A DNA stretch of 23,195 nucleotides from B16-G9 sp964400655 (lineage in GTDB: Bacteria > Bacteroidota > Bacteroidia > Bacteroidales > F082), in NCBI GenBank assembly GCA_964400655.1, contig CAYNVN010000174.1:1-23195 (forward strand), read 5' to 3'. The notes beneath the pieces were generated by a model. It saw only the letters and a list, made by a program, of their open reading frames with translations. It was not told the origin of the DNA and made no database searches. The position numbers were made by a program, and so were the translations under genes. Shown piece after piece: positions 15,524-23,092 of the stretch (the stretch's first letter is position 1; the number at the start of each line of letters is the position of its first letter).

Positions 15524-16837
15524 ATGGAAAAACTGTTGATTTACGTCTCGAAAAAAACATCACGCATACGATATACCTTTAAGCTGGTATTTGAAGAAAT
15601 ACTATTAACAGACTATGAGTTAACAACCGATTTGGATGCGTTTTTATCGGCAGATGCCCCTAAAATGCAGTATTCGCAAAAACCTTTTTCCGACGATCTT
15701 TATTTTCAGTCCACCGGATTTTTATTTAAACGGGGAATCGAAAACCAGGAGCTGGACCCGTTGGAATTTGAAGGAATCAACGTCTTTTTTCCGGTCGGCG
15801 ACAAGTTGTCGGCATTACCTTTCGATGTTTTTTCGGCCATCTTTTTTTTGGTATCCCGTTACGAAGAGTATCTGCCTTTTAAAAAAGACCATCACGGAAG
15901 GTTTACAGCCGAACAGAGTGTTGCTTACCGGTTAGGCTTTTTACAAAAACCGGTTGTAAACATTTGGGCTCAAAAAATTAAAGAGATATTGTTAAAAAAA
16001 TATCCGGAACTAAAATATTCGGTGAAAAATTACAAGTTCCGACCCACTTACGATATCGATTCGGCCTGGGCATATTCGCAAAAAGGCTTGGTACGTACGG
16101 TGGGTAGCTACCTGCTTGCATTGCAACGAATGGACTGGTACGACATAAAAGAGAGAACACTGGTTTTGTTAAAACAAAAAAAAGACCCGTTTGACACTTT
16201 CGATCTTCAACTCCAATATCAAAAAAAATACGGACTGAAGCCGGTTTACTTTTTTCTGTATGCCCATTATTCCCGATTCGATAAAAACATCAATACCCGT
16301 AACCGGCGGTTTAAAATGTTGATTAAAAAAATGGTTGATTACGCCAAAATAGGTATTCATCCATCCTATTATACAATTGAAAAACCCGAATTGGTTGCCG
16401 TTGAGCTTGAAGGACTTGAAAAAATAGTGAACAAAGAGGTAAACCGCAGCCGTCAGCATTTTTTGCGTTTGGTTTTGCCCGATACCTATCGTACCCTTAT
16501 CAATAACGACATCACCGACGATTACACCATGGGCTATGCTGCCATGCCGGGTTTCAGGGCCGGTATTTGCAACACCTATTTTTTTTATGATCTCGACCTC
16601 GAAAGAGAAACACCCCTTCGCATCCATCCGTTTGCTGTAATGGACGGCACCTTGCGCGATTATTTAAAGGTAACTCCGGCCGATGCACTAATCATCATTA
16701 AAAAATTAATTGATGAAGTTAAAGCGGTTAACGGTACTTTTATTTCGCTGTGGCACAACGAATCGTTAAGCGATAAACTCCGTTGGAAAGGGTGGCGCAG
16801 GGTTTATGAAGAATTACTGGAAGCAGCATCCGTTTAA
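15524..16837 (+). CDS. Polysaccharide-deacetylase-like protein of the Bacteroidota DUF7033 type
   Basis: The ATG at 15524 gives 437 residues (MEKLLIYVSKKTSRIRY). Residues ~1-150 form a domain seen ahead of deacetylase domains in Bacteroidota proteins (LLTDYELT, FPVGDKLSALPFDVFSAIFFLVSRYEEYLP). The C-terminal NodB-like part has TYDIDSAWA (D177, D179), GIHPSYYT (H279), DYTMGYAAMPGFRAG (R345) and SLWHNES (H411). These correspond to the DxD, HxS, RxG and C-terminal His motifs. It has no signal peptide, so it probably acts in the cytoplasm on a glycan precursor, or is a divergent hydrolase; the substrate is unknown. A 38-residue upstream extension to 15410 is open, but it does not look like protein and would cross the -7 box. 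The FemAB/GNAT-like gene starts 14 nt downstream, suggesting a joint role in envelope polysaccharide modification. Confidence 0.78.
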   Translation: MEKLLIYVSKKTSRIRYTFKLVFEEILLTDYELTTDLDAFLSADAPKMQYSQKPFSDDLYFQSTGFLFKRGIENQELDPLEFEGINVFFPVGDKLSALPFDVFSAIFFLVSRYEEYLPFKKDHHGRFTAEQSVAYRLGFLQKPVVNIWAQKIKEILLKKYPELKYSVKNYKFRPTYDIDSAWAYSQKGLVRTVGSYLLALQRMDWYDIKERTLVLLKQKKDPFDTFDLQLQYQKKYGLKPVYFFLYAHYSRFDKNINTRNRRFKMLIKKMVDYAKIGIHPSYYTIEKPELVAVELEGLEKIVNKEVNRSRQHFLRLVLPDTYRTLINNDITDDYTMGYAAMPGFRAGICNTYFFYDLDLERETPLRIHPFAVMDGTLRDYLKVTPADALIIIKKLIDEVKAVNGTFISLWHNESLSDKLRWKGWRRVYEELLEAASV

Positions 16838-16851
16838 ACTACCATTCGACC

Positions 16852-17781
16852 ATGATCAGGTATGTAAAACATGAAGATATCGATAAAAAAAAGTGGGACG
16901 ATACCATTCGTCATGCTTTTAACGGTAACATTTATGCCTGTTCCTGGTATCTCGATATCATTCACCCATACTGGAACGCACTGGTAGAAAATGACTACGA
17001 ACGTGTTATGCCGTTAACTATAAATTCCAAACAGGGGGTGAAATATATGATGCAACCGTTTTTTGCCCAACAACTTGGAGTTTTTTCAAAAACAATATTG
17101 TCACCAAAGGTCGTTTCCGCATTTATCAATAATATTCCGGATGACATTCGTTATGTCGAAATTAATTTAAACAGTTTTAATAAGGTTGAAAACATTTCGG
17201 CTGAATTGATACCGCATAAAAATCACCTGCTCGATCTCATCAATCTTTATGACAGAACCCGTAAACACTATTCAACCAATTTAAAGCGTAATCTTAAAAA
17301 AGCCGCAAAAGCCGGTTTGAAGATAATGAAATCGGTAAAACCCGAAGATATAGTTACCTTGTTCAGAAATAATAAAGGTAAAGATATTAGTCATTGGCAG
17401 GATTTTCATTATTTGAGGTTGCAGCATTTAATGTACATGGCCATTCATAAAGGCAAAGGCATGGCATACGGCGTATATTCATCCGAAAACACTTTGCTGG
17501 CGGGAGCCTTTTTTCTTAAACAGCACAATCGTGTAACTTTTTTGTTTTCAGGACAAGGTGAAGAGGGTAAAAACAGTGCAGCGTTGTCGTTTGTTATCGA
17601 TTCGTTAATTCAGCAGCTAAGTCCCGGTAATTTTACCCTCGATTTTGAAGGGTCCGATAATGAAGGACTTGCGCGATATTATAAAAGTTTCGGTGCCCGC
17701 GAAACAATCTATTATGGTTTGCGAATAAATCGACTTCCCTTTCCGCTTTCGGTACTCTATCGTATAAAAAAGAAAAAATAA
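16852..17781 (+). CDS. FemAB/GNAT-like acyltransferase
   Basis: The protein has 309 residues and no signal peptide or membrane segment. The stretch YSTNLKRNLKKAAKAGL (about residues 139-155) is typical of FemAB-like/GNAT-superfamily proteins. A later half (~190-285) has the GNAT-like pattern MAYGVYSSENTLLAGAFFLKQHNRVTF and FDFEGSDNEGLARYYKSFGA, the usual end of an acyl-CoA- or aminoacyl-tRNA-dependent transferase fold. FemAB proteins add amino acids to peptidoglycan precursors; other members acylate lipids or sugars. Substrate and donor cannot be told from sequence. It sits 14 nt after the deacetylase-like gene on the same strand, likely in one transcript. The C-terminus is Lys-rich (YRIKKKK). 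No clear terminator follows. Confidence 0.7.
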   Translation: MIRYVKHEDIDKKKWDDTIRHAFNGNIYACSWYLDIIHPYWNALVENDYERVMPLTINSKQGVKYMMQPFFAQQLGVFSKTILSPKVVSAFINNIPDDIRYVEINLNSFNKVENISAELIPHKNHLLDLINLYDRTRKHYSTNLKRNLKKAAKAGLKIMKSVKPEDIVTLFRNNKGKDISHWQDFHYLRLQHLMYMAIHKGKGMAYGVYSSENTLLAGAFFLKQHNRVTFLFSGQGEEGKNSAALSFVIDSLIQQLSPGNFTLDFEGSDNEGLARYYKSFGARETIYYGLRINRLPFPLSVLYRIKKKK

Positions 17782-17890
17782 ATATCCGGTTTATTTGGTA
17801 ATCGACATTTTTCATAGATTATATGGAGACTAACAGATTCTTACACTGTTTTAATGCCTCCCTGTTGCGGCACAAAAAATCGTGTAAAAA

Positions 17891-17921
17891 TTTGTAATAC
17901 GCAATAATTTTCGTACTTTTG
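17891..17921 (+). promoter_or_regulatory. Bacteroidota-type promoter of rimP-nusA-infB
   Basis: TTTG at 17891-17894 and TACTTTTG at 17914-17921 (followed by C) are separated by 19 nt. This is an excellent match to the Bacteroidota consensus TTTG-N19-TAnnTTTGC. Transcription should start near 17927, giving a leader of about 60 nt. The preceding 110 nt after the acyltransferase gene show no terminator or other feature. Confidence 0.8.
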
Positions 17922-17935
17922 CCACCGTTTTGAAC

Positions 17936-17989
17936 ATGAGGAAAGATTTAGGAGGGGACAGAGCGTCCCCTCTTTGCATAAATATATGA
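17936..17989 (+). CDS. Possible 17-codon leader ORF overlapping the rimP start
   Basis: An ATG at 17936, about 9 nt after the expected transcription start, opens the frame MRKDLGGDRASPLCINI. Its TGA (17987-17989) overlaps the rimP ATG (17986-17988) as ATGA. It spans the whole leader hairpin, so a ribosome translating it would unfold the stem and arrive at the rimP start. No known leader peptide matches; it may be a chance ORF. Confidence 0.35.
   Translation: MRKDLGGDRASPLCINI
17952..17972 (+). promoter_or_regulatory. Leader hairpin with an 8-bp GC-rich stem upstream of rimP
   Basis: GAGGGGAC (17952-17959) pairs perfectly with GTCCCCTC (17965-17972) around the loop AGAGC; a G-U and an A-U pair can extend it at the base. 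The only purine-rich Shine-Dalgarno-like stretch (AGGAGGGG, 17950-17957) is inside the 5' arm and so would be hidden. The stem ends 13 nt before the rimP ATG. Only three Ts follow, so an ordinary terminator is unlikely; translational control is possible. Confidence 0.6.
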
Positions 17990-18447
17990 TAACAGAGAAA
18001 AAAATAAAACAACTGGTTAACGAACACCTGGAAGGTACCGACCGCTTTTTGGTAGCCCTTAAAGTGAGCAGTAATAACGAAATACAGGTGTTTATTGATG
18101 CCGACAGTGCGGTAACCATCGACCATTGTGTTGCTTTAAGTCGTCATATCGAAGGCAATCTCGACCGCGAGGCGGAAGATTTTGAACTTAAAGTTATGTC
18201 GGCAGGTGCCGACAGGCCTTTTTCAATGTTACGCCAGTATAAAAAACATATTGGCAAAAGGGTAAATGTTACCAAATCCGATGAAAAAAACATCAGAGGT
18301 GTTTTATTGGATGCCGATAATAAAATGATAAGGTTACATGAAGAAATTACGGTAACCAGAGGGAAGAGCAAAAAAACAGTGAAAGGCGACGAGCTTACAA
18401 TTCCCATGTCGGAAGTGAAACAAACCAAAGTAGTAATAACTTTTTAG
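17986..18447 (+). CDS. rimP: Ribosome maturation factor RimP
   Basis: This 153-residue protein helps mature the 30S subunit. The N-terminal domain starts MITEKKIKQLVNEHLEG and contains IDADSAVTIDHCVALSRHIEGNLD. The linker motif is VMSAGADRPFSMLRQYKKHIGKRV, the RimP counterpart of SSPGLDRPL...R..G. The C-terminal part is the SH3-like barrel (VLLDADNKMIRLHEE). The ATG at 17986 is chosen over an in-frame TTG at 17974, which lies in the base of the leader hairpin. Its place directly ahead of nusA and infB is the conserved bacterial order. Confidence 0.93.
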   Translation: MITEKKIKQLVNEHLEGTDRFLVALKVSSNNEIQVFIDADSAVTIDHCVALSRHIEGNLDREAEDFELKVMSAGADRPFSMLRQYKKHIGKRVNVTKSDEKNIRGVLLDADNKMIRLHEEITVTRGKSKKTVKGDELTIPMSEVKQTKVVITF

Positions 18448-18479
18448 TGATATACAACATACGAAGAAAAGCGAAAAAA

Positions 18480-19721
18480 ATGGATAAGATAAATCTTGTA
18501 GAAACATTTTCAGAGTTTAAAGAACTGAAAAGCATCGACAGAGAAACCCTGATGCGTATTTTGGAAGATGTTTTCGAAAATATGCTTCAGAAAAAATTTG
18601 GTGAAGATGCCAATTTCGATATCATTGTTAATGTTGACAAAGGAGACCTCGAAATATGGAGGTTTAGAGATATTGTTGAAGACGGAGAAATGGAAAACCC
18701 CAGTACCGAAATTGAACTGTCGGATGCCATAAAAATTGAACCTGATTTTGAAGTGGGTGAAGAGGTTGCCGAGCTTATTACGCTTGCCGATTTCGGTCGC
18801 CGCGAAATATTGGCAATCCGGCAAAACCTGGTTTCCAAAGTGCTCGAATACGAACGAAACTCAATCTACAACAAATATCGCGAAAAAGTGGGCGAAGTTA
18901 TTGCCGGCGAGGTTTATCAGATATGGAAAAATAAAATACTTGTGCTCGACGAAGAAGGCATTGAACTTACCCTGCCCAAATCGGAACAAATCCCTTCCGA
19001 CTTTTTCCGTAAAGGCGATACCCTGAGAGCCGTGGTTTCAAAAGTTGACATGAAAAACAACAACAGCAGTCTCGAAATCATCCTTAGCCGTACCTCTCCC
19101 GTTTTCCTCGAACGACTTTTTGAAGCGGAAGTCCCCGAAATTTACGACGGACTTATCACCATCAAAAAAATTGTAAGGGTACCGGGCGAAAGAGCTAAAG
19201 TTGCCGTTGAATCGTACGACGACCGTATCGACCCGGTGGGCGCATGTGTGGGAATGAAAGGTTCACGAATCCACGGTATCGTTAGAGAGCTGAGAAACGA
19301 AAATATCGATGTAATCAATTACACGTCAAATACGGCGCTGTTTATCCAGCGCGCGTTGTCGCCGGCAACCATATCATCCATTACCCTCGACGACGAAAAT
19401 ATGAGGGCCGAGGTGTATATGCGTCCCGACCAGGTTTCGCTGGCAATCGGAAAAGGCGGATACAACATTAAACTGGCCGGAAAATTAACCGGTTACGAAA
19501 TTGATGTTTACCGCGATACCGATACCGATACCGAAGATGTTGACCTTAAAGAGTTCAACGATGAAATTGATCAGTGGATTATTGACGTATTAAAAGCCGT
19601 TGGTTGTGATACGGCAAAAAGCGTTTTGGAACTGAGCGTGGAAGAGCTTGTTAACAGAACCGACCTTGAAGTGGAAACCATCAACGAGGTGGTTCGTATC
19701 TTAAAAGCAGAATTTGAATAA
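18480..19721 (+). CDS. nusA: Transcription termination/antitermination factor NusA
   Basis: With the ATG at 18480 (MDKINLVETFSEFKELK) the protein is 413 residues. The N-terminal RNA-polymerase-binding domain covers ~1-125, the S1 domain ~135-200 (GEVIAGEVYQIW), KH1 ~215-285 (CVGMKGSRIHGIVREL near 251), and KH2 ~305-345 (VSLAIGKGGYNIKLAGK). A single helix-hairpin-helix-like segment (AVGCDTAKSVLELSVEEL) ends the protein near 374-413. It lacks the paired acidic repeats of E. coli NusA, as is usual outside Proteobacteria. An acidic linker DTDTDTED joins KH2 to the tail. The frame is open to 18447, but that extension is a poor, basic stretch overlapping the rimP stop. NusA modulates pausing, termination and ribosomal RNA transcription. 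Confidence 0.95.
   Translation: MDKINLVETFSEFKELKSIDRETLMRILEDVFENMLQKKFGEDANFDIIVNVDKGDLEIWRFRDIVEDGEMENPSTEIELSDAIKIEPDFEVGEEVAELITLADFGRREILAIRQNLVSKVLEYERNSIYNKYREKVGEVIAGEVYQIWKNKILVLDEEGIELTLPKSEQIPSDFFRKGDTLRAVVSKVDMKNNNSSLEIILSRTSPVFLERLFEAEVPEIYDGLITIKKIVRVPGERAKVAVESYDDRIDPVGACVGMKGSRIHGIVRELRNENIDVINYTSNTALFIQRALSPATISSITLDDENMRAEVYMRPDQVSLAIGKGGYNIKLAGKLTGYEIDVYRDTDTDTEDVDLKEFNDEIDQWIIDVLKAVGCDTAKSVLELSVEELVNRTDLEVETINEVVRILKAEFE
19515..19532 (+). repeat. (GATACC)x3 hexamer repeat in nusA
   Basis: Three perfect GATACC copies encode the DTDTDT linker after KH2. It is in frame, so copy-number change would lengthen or shorten only the linker. Confidence 0.7.
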
Positions 19722-19799
19722 TTGGAGGAACCTTGTTCCGGAGTAGTTTTATCCGTTTCAAATAAAAAGAAACAAAAACAAATTAATAAAAGATAATTT

Positions 19800-22700
19800 A
19801 TGGCTTCAGCAAAACCAATGAGACTTAACAAAGCTGCCAGAGAATTTAATGTCAGCACTCAAACCATTGTGGAATTTCTTGGTAAAAGAGGTTATGCTAT
19901 CGATGCAAAACCCAATACCAAGCTCGATTCGGAAATGGTTGAGCTGCTGGAGAAAGAATATCAGATCGACAAACAGGTTAAGGAAGAAGCTCATGAAAAA
20001 GGTTTTGATTATGCAGGTAACGAAACCATTACCATAAGCGATATCAAAAATCAAAAAGACCCGGCTGCCAGTGACTTTCAGGACGATATTTTTATTGAAG
20101 ACAACCTCGATCTTTCCGACAACACATCATTGCCGAAAGCAGAGCCCGTTATTGATGAAGAACCGGTAACCGAAAAAGAACCTGAAGCCGAAGAAGTAAT
20201 AGTAGTTGAAGAAGAGGTAGTAGCCGAAGAAACAGTTGTTGAAGAAAAAACCGAAACGGCTGAAGAAACACAAAAAGAGGCTGAAAAACACGAAACGGTT
20301 GAAGAAACCGTCGTAACCGAACCGGAAGAAACCGAAAAAGTTGCCGAAGTATCTGCTGAAGAAACGGTTGAGGAGGAAGCACAGGTATCTGTTAAAGAAC
20401 CTGAAGAAACAGAAACTGTTAGCGAAGAGAAAACCGAAGAAAAAGCAGAAGATTCTGACGACGATAAAACCGATGAAGGTTTAAAAGTTGTCGGTAAAAT
20501 TGATTTGGACTCACTCAATCAAAAAACCCGTCCTGCTAAAAAATCAAAAGCTCAAAAGAAAAAAGAGGCAGGACAAAAGAAGGCGGAAGAGGCTAAAAAG
20601 AAAAGTGCCGACAAACACGATAAAGCGGCAGAAAAAAAGGCTGCCAAAAATAAAAAAAGAGAAGAGGCTTTAAAAGCCCTGGCCGAAAAAGAAAAACTTG
20701 ATGCCGAGAAAGCAGCTGCCGAAAAAGCAGCCAAAATTAAAGCTGAGGAAGATGCCAGAAAAGAAAATTTCATAGAAACCAAATACGAAAAACTTACCGG
20801 GCCTACGGTTCTCGGAAAAATTGAAATTAAAGAAGAGGTTAAACCGGGTAAAAAGAAGAAAAAACAACCGGTTGCTTCGTCGAAAGACCCCGTTAGCGGC
20901 GATAAAAAGAAAAGAAAACGTAAACGTATTGAAACAGCCGGCGGAAATCAGGGACAAAATGCTTCGCAGCAAAAAGGAAAATCCAAAGCCGATTCAGGTA
21001 AGAAAAACCGCCATAAAAAAGCGGTTAAACCGGAGCTGACGGAGGAGGAAATCCAAAAGCAGATGAAGGAAACACTGGCTCGTCTTCAGGGTGGCGGAAA
21101 ATCGAAAGCCTCAAAACATCGCCGCGAAAAACGCGGACATATTGCTGATGAAAAAGCCAGTCAAAGAGCCAAAGAGGATGCCGAAAGAAAAGTTCTGAAA
21201 GTAACCGAATTTGTTACCGTAAGCGAACTGGCAACCATGATGGATATTACGGCCACCGATATTATTAAAACCTGTTTCGACCTGGGTATGGTCTTTTCTA
21301 TCAACCAGCGCATGGATGCCGAAACCATTAAATTTGTTGCCGAAGAGTACGGATTCCAGGCCAAATTTATTGATGTTGACGAAGAGGTGATTGTTGTTGA
21401 CGATACCGAGGACGATCCCGATTCGCTGGAACCCCGGCCACCGATTGTAACGGTTATGGGACACGTTGACCACGGTAAAACCAAACTGCTCGATTACATA
21501 CGGCAGGCTAACGTGGTGGCAGGCGAAGCAGGAGGTATTACCCAGCACATTGGAGCTTATGAAGTAAATATGCCCGATGGACGGAAAATAACCTTTCTCG
21601 ATACACCCGGTCACGAGGCCTTTACCGCCATGCGTGCCAGAGGTGCTAAAGTTACCGATGTGGCCATTATTGTTATTGCCGCCGACGATGCCGTGATGCC
21701 GCAAACAAAAGAAGCCATCACCCACGCTCAGGCAGCAGGTGTGCCCATTGTTTTTGCTTTCAACAAAATTGATAAAGCAGGTGCCAATCCCGACCGTATC
21801 AAAGAGCAGCTTGCCAATATGAATATTCTTGTTGAGGACTGGGGCGGTAAATTCCAGTCGCAGGAAATATCGGCCATAACAGGCCAGGGTGTCGAAGAGC
21901 TTCTTGAGAAGGTGTTGCTTGAGGCTGAAATACTTGAACTTAAAGCCAACCCTAACAGGCTTGCCAGCGGAACGGTACTGGAAGCCCAGCTTGATAAAGG
22001 CCGGGGGTATGTAACCAATATTCTTGTTCAAAACGGTACGCTTAAAAAAGGTGATATTCTTATTGCCGGACCGGTTTACGGTAAAGTAAAAGCATTGTTC
22101 AACGAGCGAAACATCAGCATCGACAGTGCCGGGCCGTCAACGCCCGTGTTGTTGCTGGGATTAAACGGTGCACCGCAGGCCGGTGATACTTTTAATGTAT
22201 TGAAAGACGAAAAAGAGGCTAAAAATATTGCCACAAAACGTCAGCAGCTTATTCGCGAACAATCTGTCAGAACCAAAAAACACATTACCCTTGATGAGAT
22301 TGGCCGTCGTTTGGCCATTGGTGATTTTAAAGAGCTTAACCTGATTGTTAAAGGTGATGTGGACGGTTCCATCGAAGCGCTATCCGATGAATTACTGAAA
22401 CTCTCCACCGAAGAGGTTCAGGTTAACGTTATATATAAAGCCGTGGGAGCCATTACCGAATCGGATATTATGCTTGCCAAAGCATCGGATGCCATTATTA
22501 TCGGGTTCCAGGTTCGTCCGGTTCCGCAGGCTCGTAAACTTGCCGAAAACGAACAGGTTGACATCAGATTGTATTCCATTATTTATCAGGCAAAAGAGGA
22601 AATCGAAGCCGCTATTAAAGGAATGCTTTCCAAGAAAACGGAAGAAAAAGTGGTTTGTAACCTCGAAGTCCGCGAAACCTTTAAAGTTTCAAAAGTTGGA

Positions 22701-22931
22701 ACAATTGCCGGATGTTACGTGCTTGACGGAAAAATTCATCGTAACACAAAAATACGCCTTATCCGCGACGGTATTGTGGTTTACTCGGGTAACCTCGGAT
22801 CGCTCAAACGCTTTAAAGATGATGTTAAAGAGGTTTCGGCTGGATACGAATGCGGCTTGAACATCGAAAACTTTAACGATATTAAAGTGGGAGATATCAT
22901 CGAAGGTTACGACATCGTAGAGGTTGGATAA
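19800..22931 (+). CDS. infB: Translation initiation factor IF-2
   Basis: The 1043-residue GTPase brings initiator tRNA to the 30S subunit. An IF2-N module starts the protein (MRLNKAAREFNVSTQTIVEFL). Residues ~85-215 are very rich in Glu, Val and Thr, and ~215-450 in Lys and Ala, a disordered linker. A second IF2-N module is at ~465-525 (VTEFVTVSELATMMDIT). The G domain begins near 545: GHVDHGKT (about 554-561), GGITQHIGA, DTPGHEAF, NKID and SAITGQG are the G1-G5 elements. Domains II-IV follow and end at IVEVG. Long N-terminal extensions are usual in Bacteroidota IF-2. The 78-nt gap after nusA has only a weak 5-bp stem and an A-rich stretch, so infB is probably co-transcribed. Confidence 0.97.
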   Translation: MASAKPMRLNKAAREFNVSTQTIVEFLGKRGYAIDAKPNTKLDSEMVELLEKEYQIDKQVKEEAHEKGFDYAGNETITISDIKNQKDPAASDFQDDIFIEDNLDLSDNTSLPKAEPVIDEEPVTEKEPEAEEVIVVEEEVVAEETVVEEKTETAEETQKEAEKHETVEETVVTEPEETEKVAEVSAEETVEEEAQVSVKEPEETETVSEEKTEEKAEDSDDDKTDEGLKVVGKIDLDSLNQKTRPAKKSKAQKKKEAGQKKAEEAKKKSADKHDKAAEKKAAKNKKREEALKALAEKEKLDAEKAAAEKAAKIKAEEDARKENFIETKYEKLTGPTVLGKIEIKEEVKPGKKKKKQPVASSKDPVSGDKKKRKRKRIETAGGNQGQNASQQKGKSKADSGKKNRHKKAVKPELTEEEIQKQMKETLARLQGGGKSKASKHRREKRGHIADEKASQRAKEDAERKVLKVTEFVTVSELATMMDITATDIIKTCFDLGMVFSINQRMDAETIKFVAEEYGFQAKFIDVDEEVIVVDDTEDDPDSLEPRPPIVTVMGHVDHGKTKLLDYIRQANVVAGEAGGITQHIGAYEVNMPDGRKITFLDTPGHEAFTAMRARGAKVTDVAIIVIAADDAVMPQTKEAITHAQAAGVPIVFAFNKIDKAGANPDRIKEQLANMNILVEDWGGKFQSQEISAITGQGVEELLEKVLLEAEILELKANPNRLASGTVLEAQLDKGRGYVTNILVQNGTLKKGDILIAGPVYGKVKALFNERNISIDSAGPSTPVLLLGLNGAPQAGDTFNVLKDEKEAKNIATKRQQLIREQSVRTKKHITLDEIGRRLAIGDFKELNLIVKGDVDGSIEALSDELLKLSTEEVQVNVIYKAVGAITESDIMLAKASDAIIIGFQVRPVPQARKLAENEQVDIRLYSIIYQAKEEIEAAIKGMLSKKTEEKVVCNLEVRETFKVSKVGTIAGCYVLDGKIHRNTKIRLIRDGIVVYSGNLGSLKRFKDDVKEVSAGYECGLNIENFNDIKVGDIIEGYDIVEVG

Positions 22932-22960
22932 TATTTCACTGGTTTGGAATTTTAATGAAT

Positions 22961-23001
22961 TCAAAATCAAAAATCCTAAATCAAAAATCAAAAATCTCAA
23001 A
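22961..23001. repeat. Degenerate heptamer array, unit TCAAAAA
   Basis: Reading in steps of seven after a first six-base unit gives TCAAAA, TCAAAAA, TCCTAAA, TCAAAAA, TCAAAAA, TCTCAAA. It starts 30 nt after the infB stop. The same phasing recurs at 23121-23155 (TCATAAA, TCAAAAA, TCTGCAA, TCATAAA, TCAAAAG), where AATCATAAATCAAAA occurs twice (23119 and 23140). Confidence 0.75.
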
Positions 23002-23052
23002 TAAGACACACCGTCTCTGTTTAACGTGAACAGATAGAGACGGCGTGTCTTA
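23002..23052. repeat. Large imperfect palindrome downstream of infB
   Basis: TAAGACACACCGTCTCT (23002-23018) pairs with AGAGACGGCGTGTCTTA (23036-23052) over 17 bp with one A/C mismatch; the 17-nt spacer can itself pair (CTGTT with AACAG as an alternative). It may end the infB transcript, although no T-run follows, or be the core of a dispersed repeat. Confidence 0.7.
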
Positions 23053-23054
23053 AG

Positions 23055-23090
23055 AGTGCCTAAAGTACTTAGAGTGCCTAAAGTGCCTAG
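23055..23090. repeat. Four tandem 9-bp units, AGTGCCTAR
   Basis: AGTGCCTAA, AGTACTTAG, AGTGCCTAA and AGTGCCTAG follow each other without gaps, three bases after the palindrome. Related AGTACCTGG lies at 23155-23163. Confidence 0.75.
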
Positions 23091-23092
23091 AG

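Noticed and set aside
17952..17973. Leader hairpin as a rho-independent terminator
   Set aside because: Only three Ts follow the stem, and termination here would silence essential genes; regulation is more plausible.
17974..17985. TTG start for rimP
   Set aside because: The TTG sits at the base of the leader hairpin and adds only four residues; the ATG at 17986 gives the typical RimP N-terminus.
19727..19739. GGAAC-CTT-GTTCC stem between nusA and infB
   Set aside because: Only 5 bp with a 3-nt loop and no T-run; too weak to call.
20078..20518. Ser/Val-rich antisense open frame
   Set aside because: It is the complement of the Glu/Thr/Val-rich IF-2 linker; the composition explains the lack of stops.
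21111..22031. 306-codon open frame antisense to infB
   Set aside because: It lies wholly inside the conserved GTPase region of IF-2, and its translation looks like a reverse-strand shadow with no recognisable domain.
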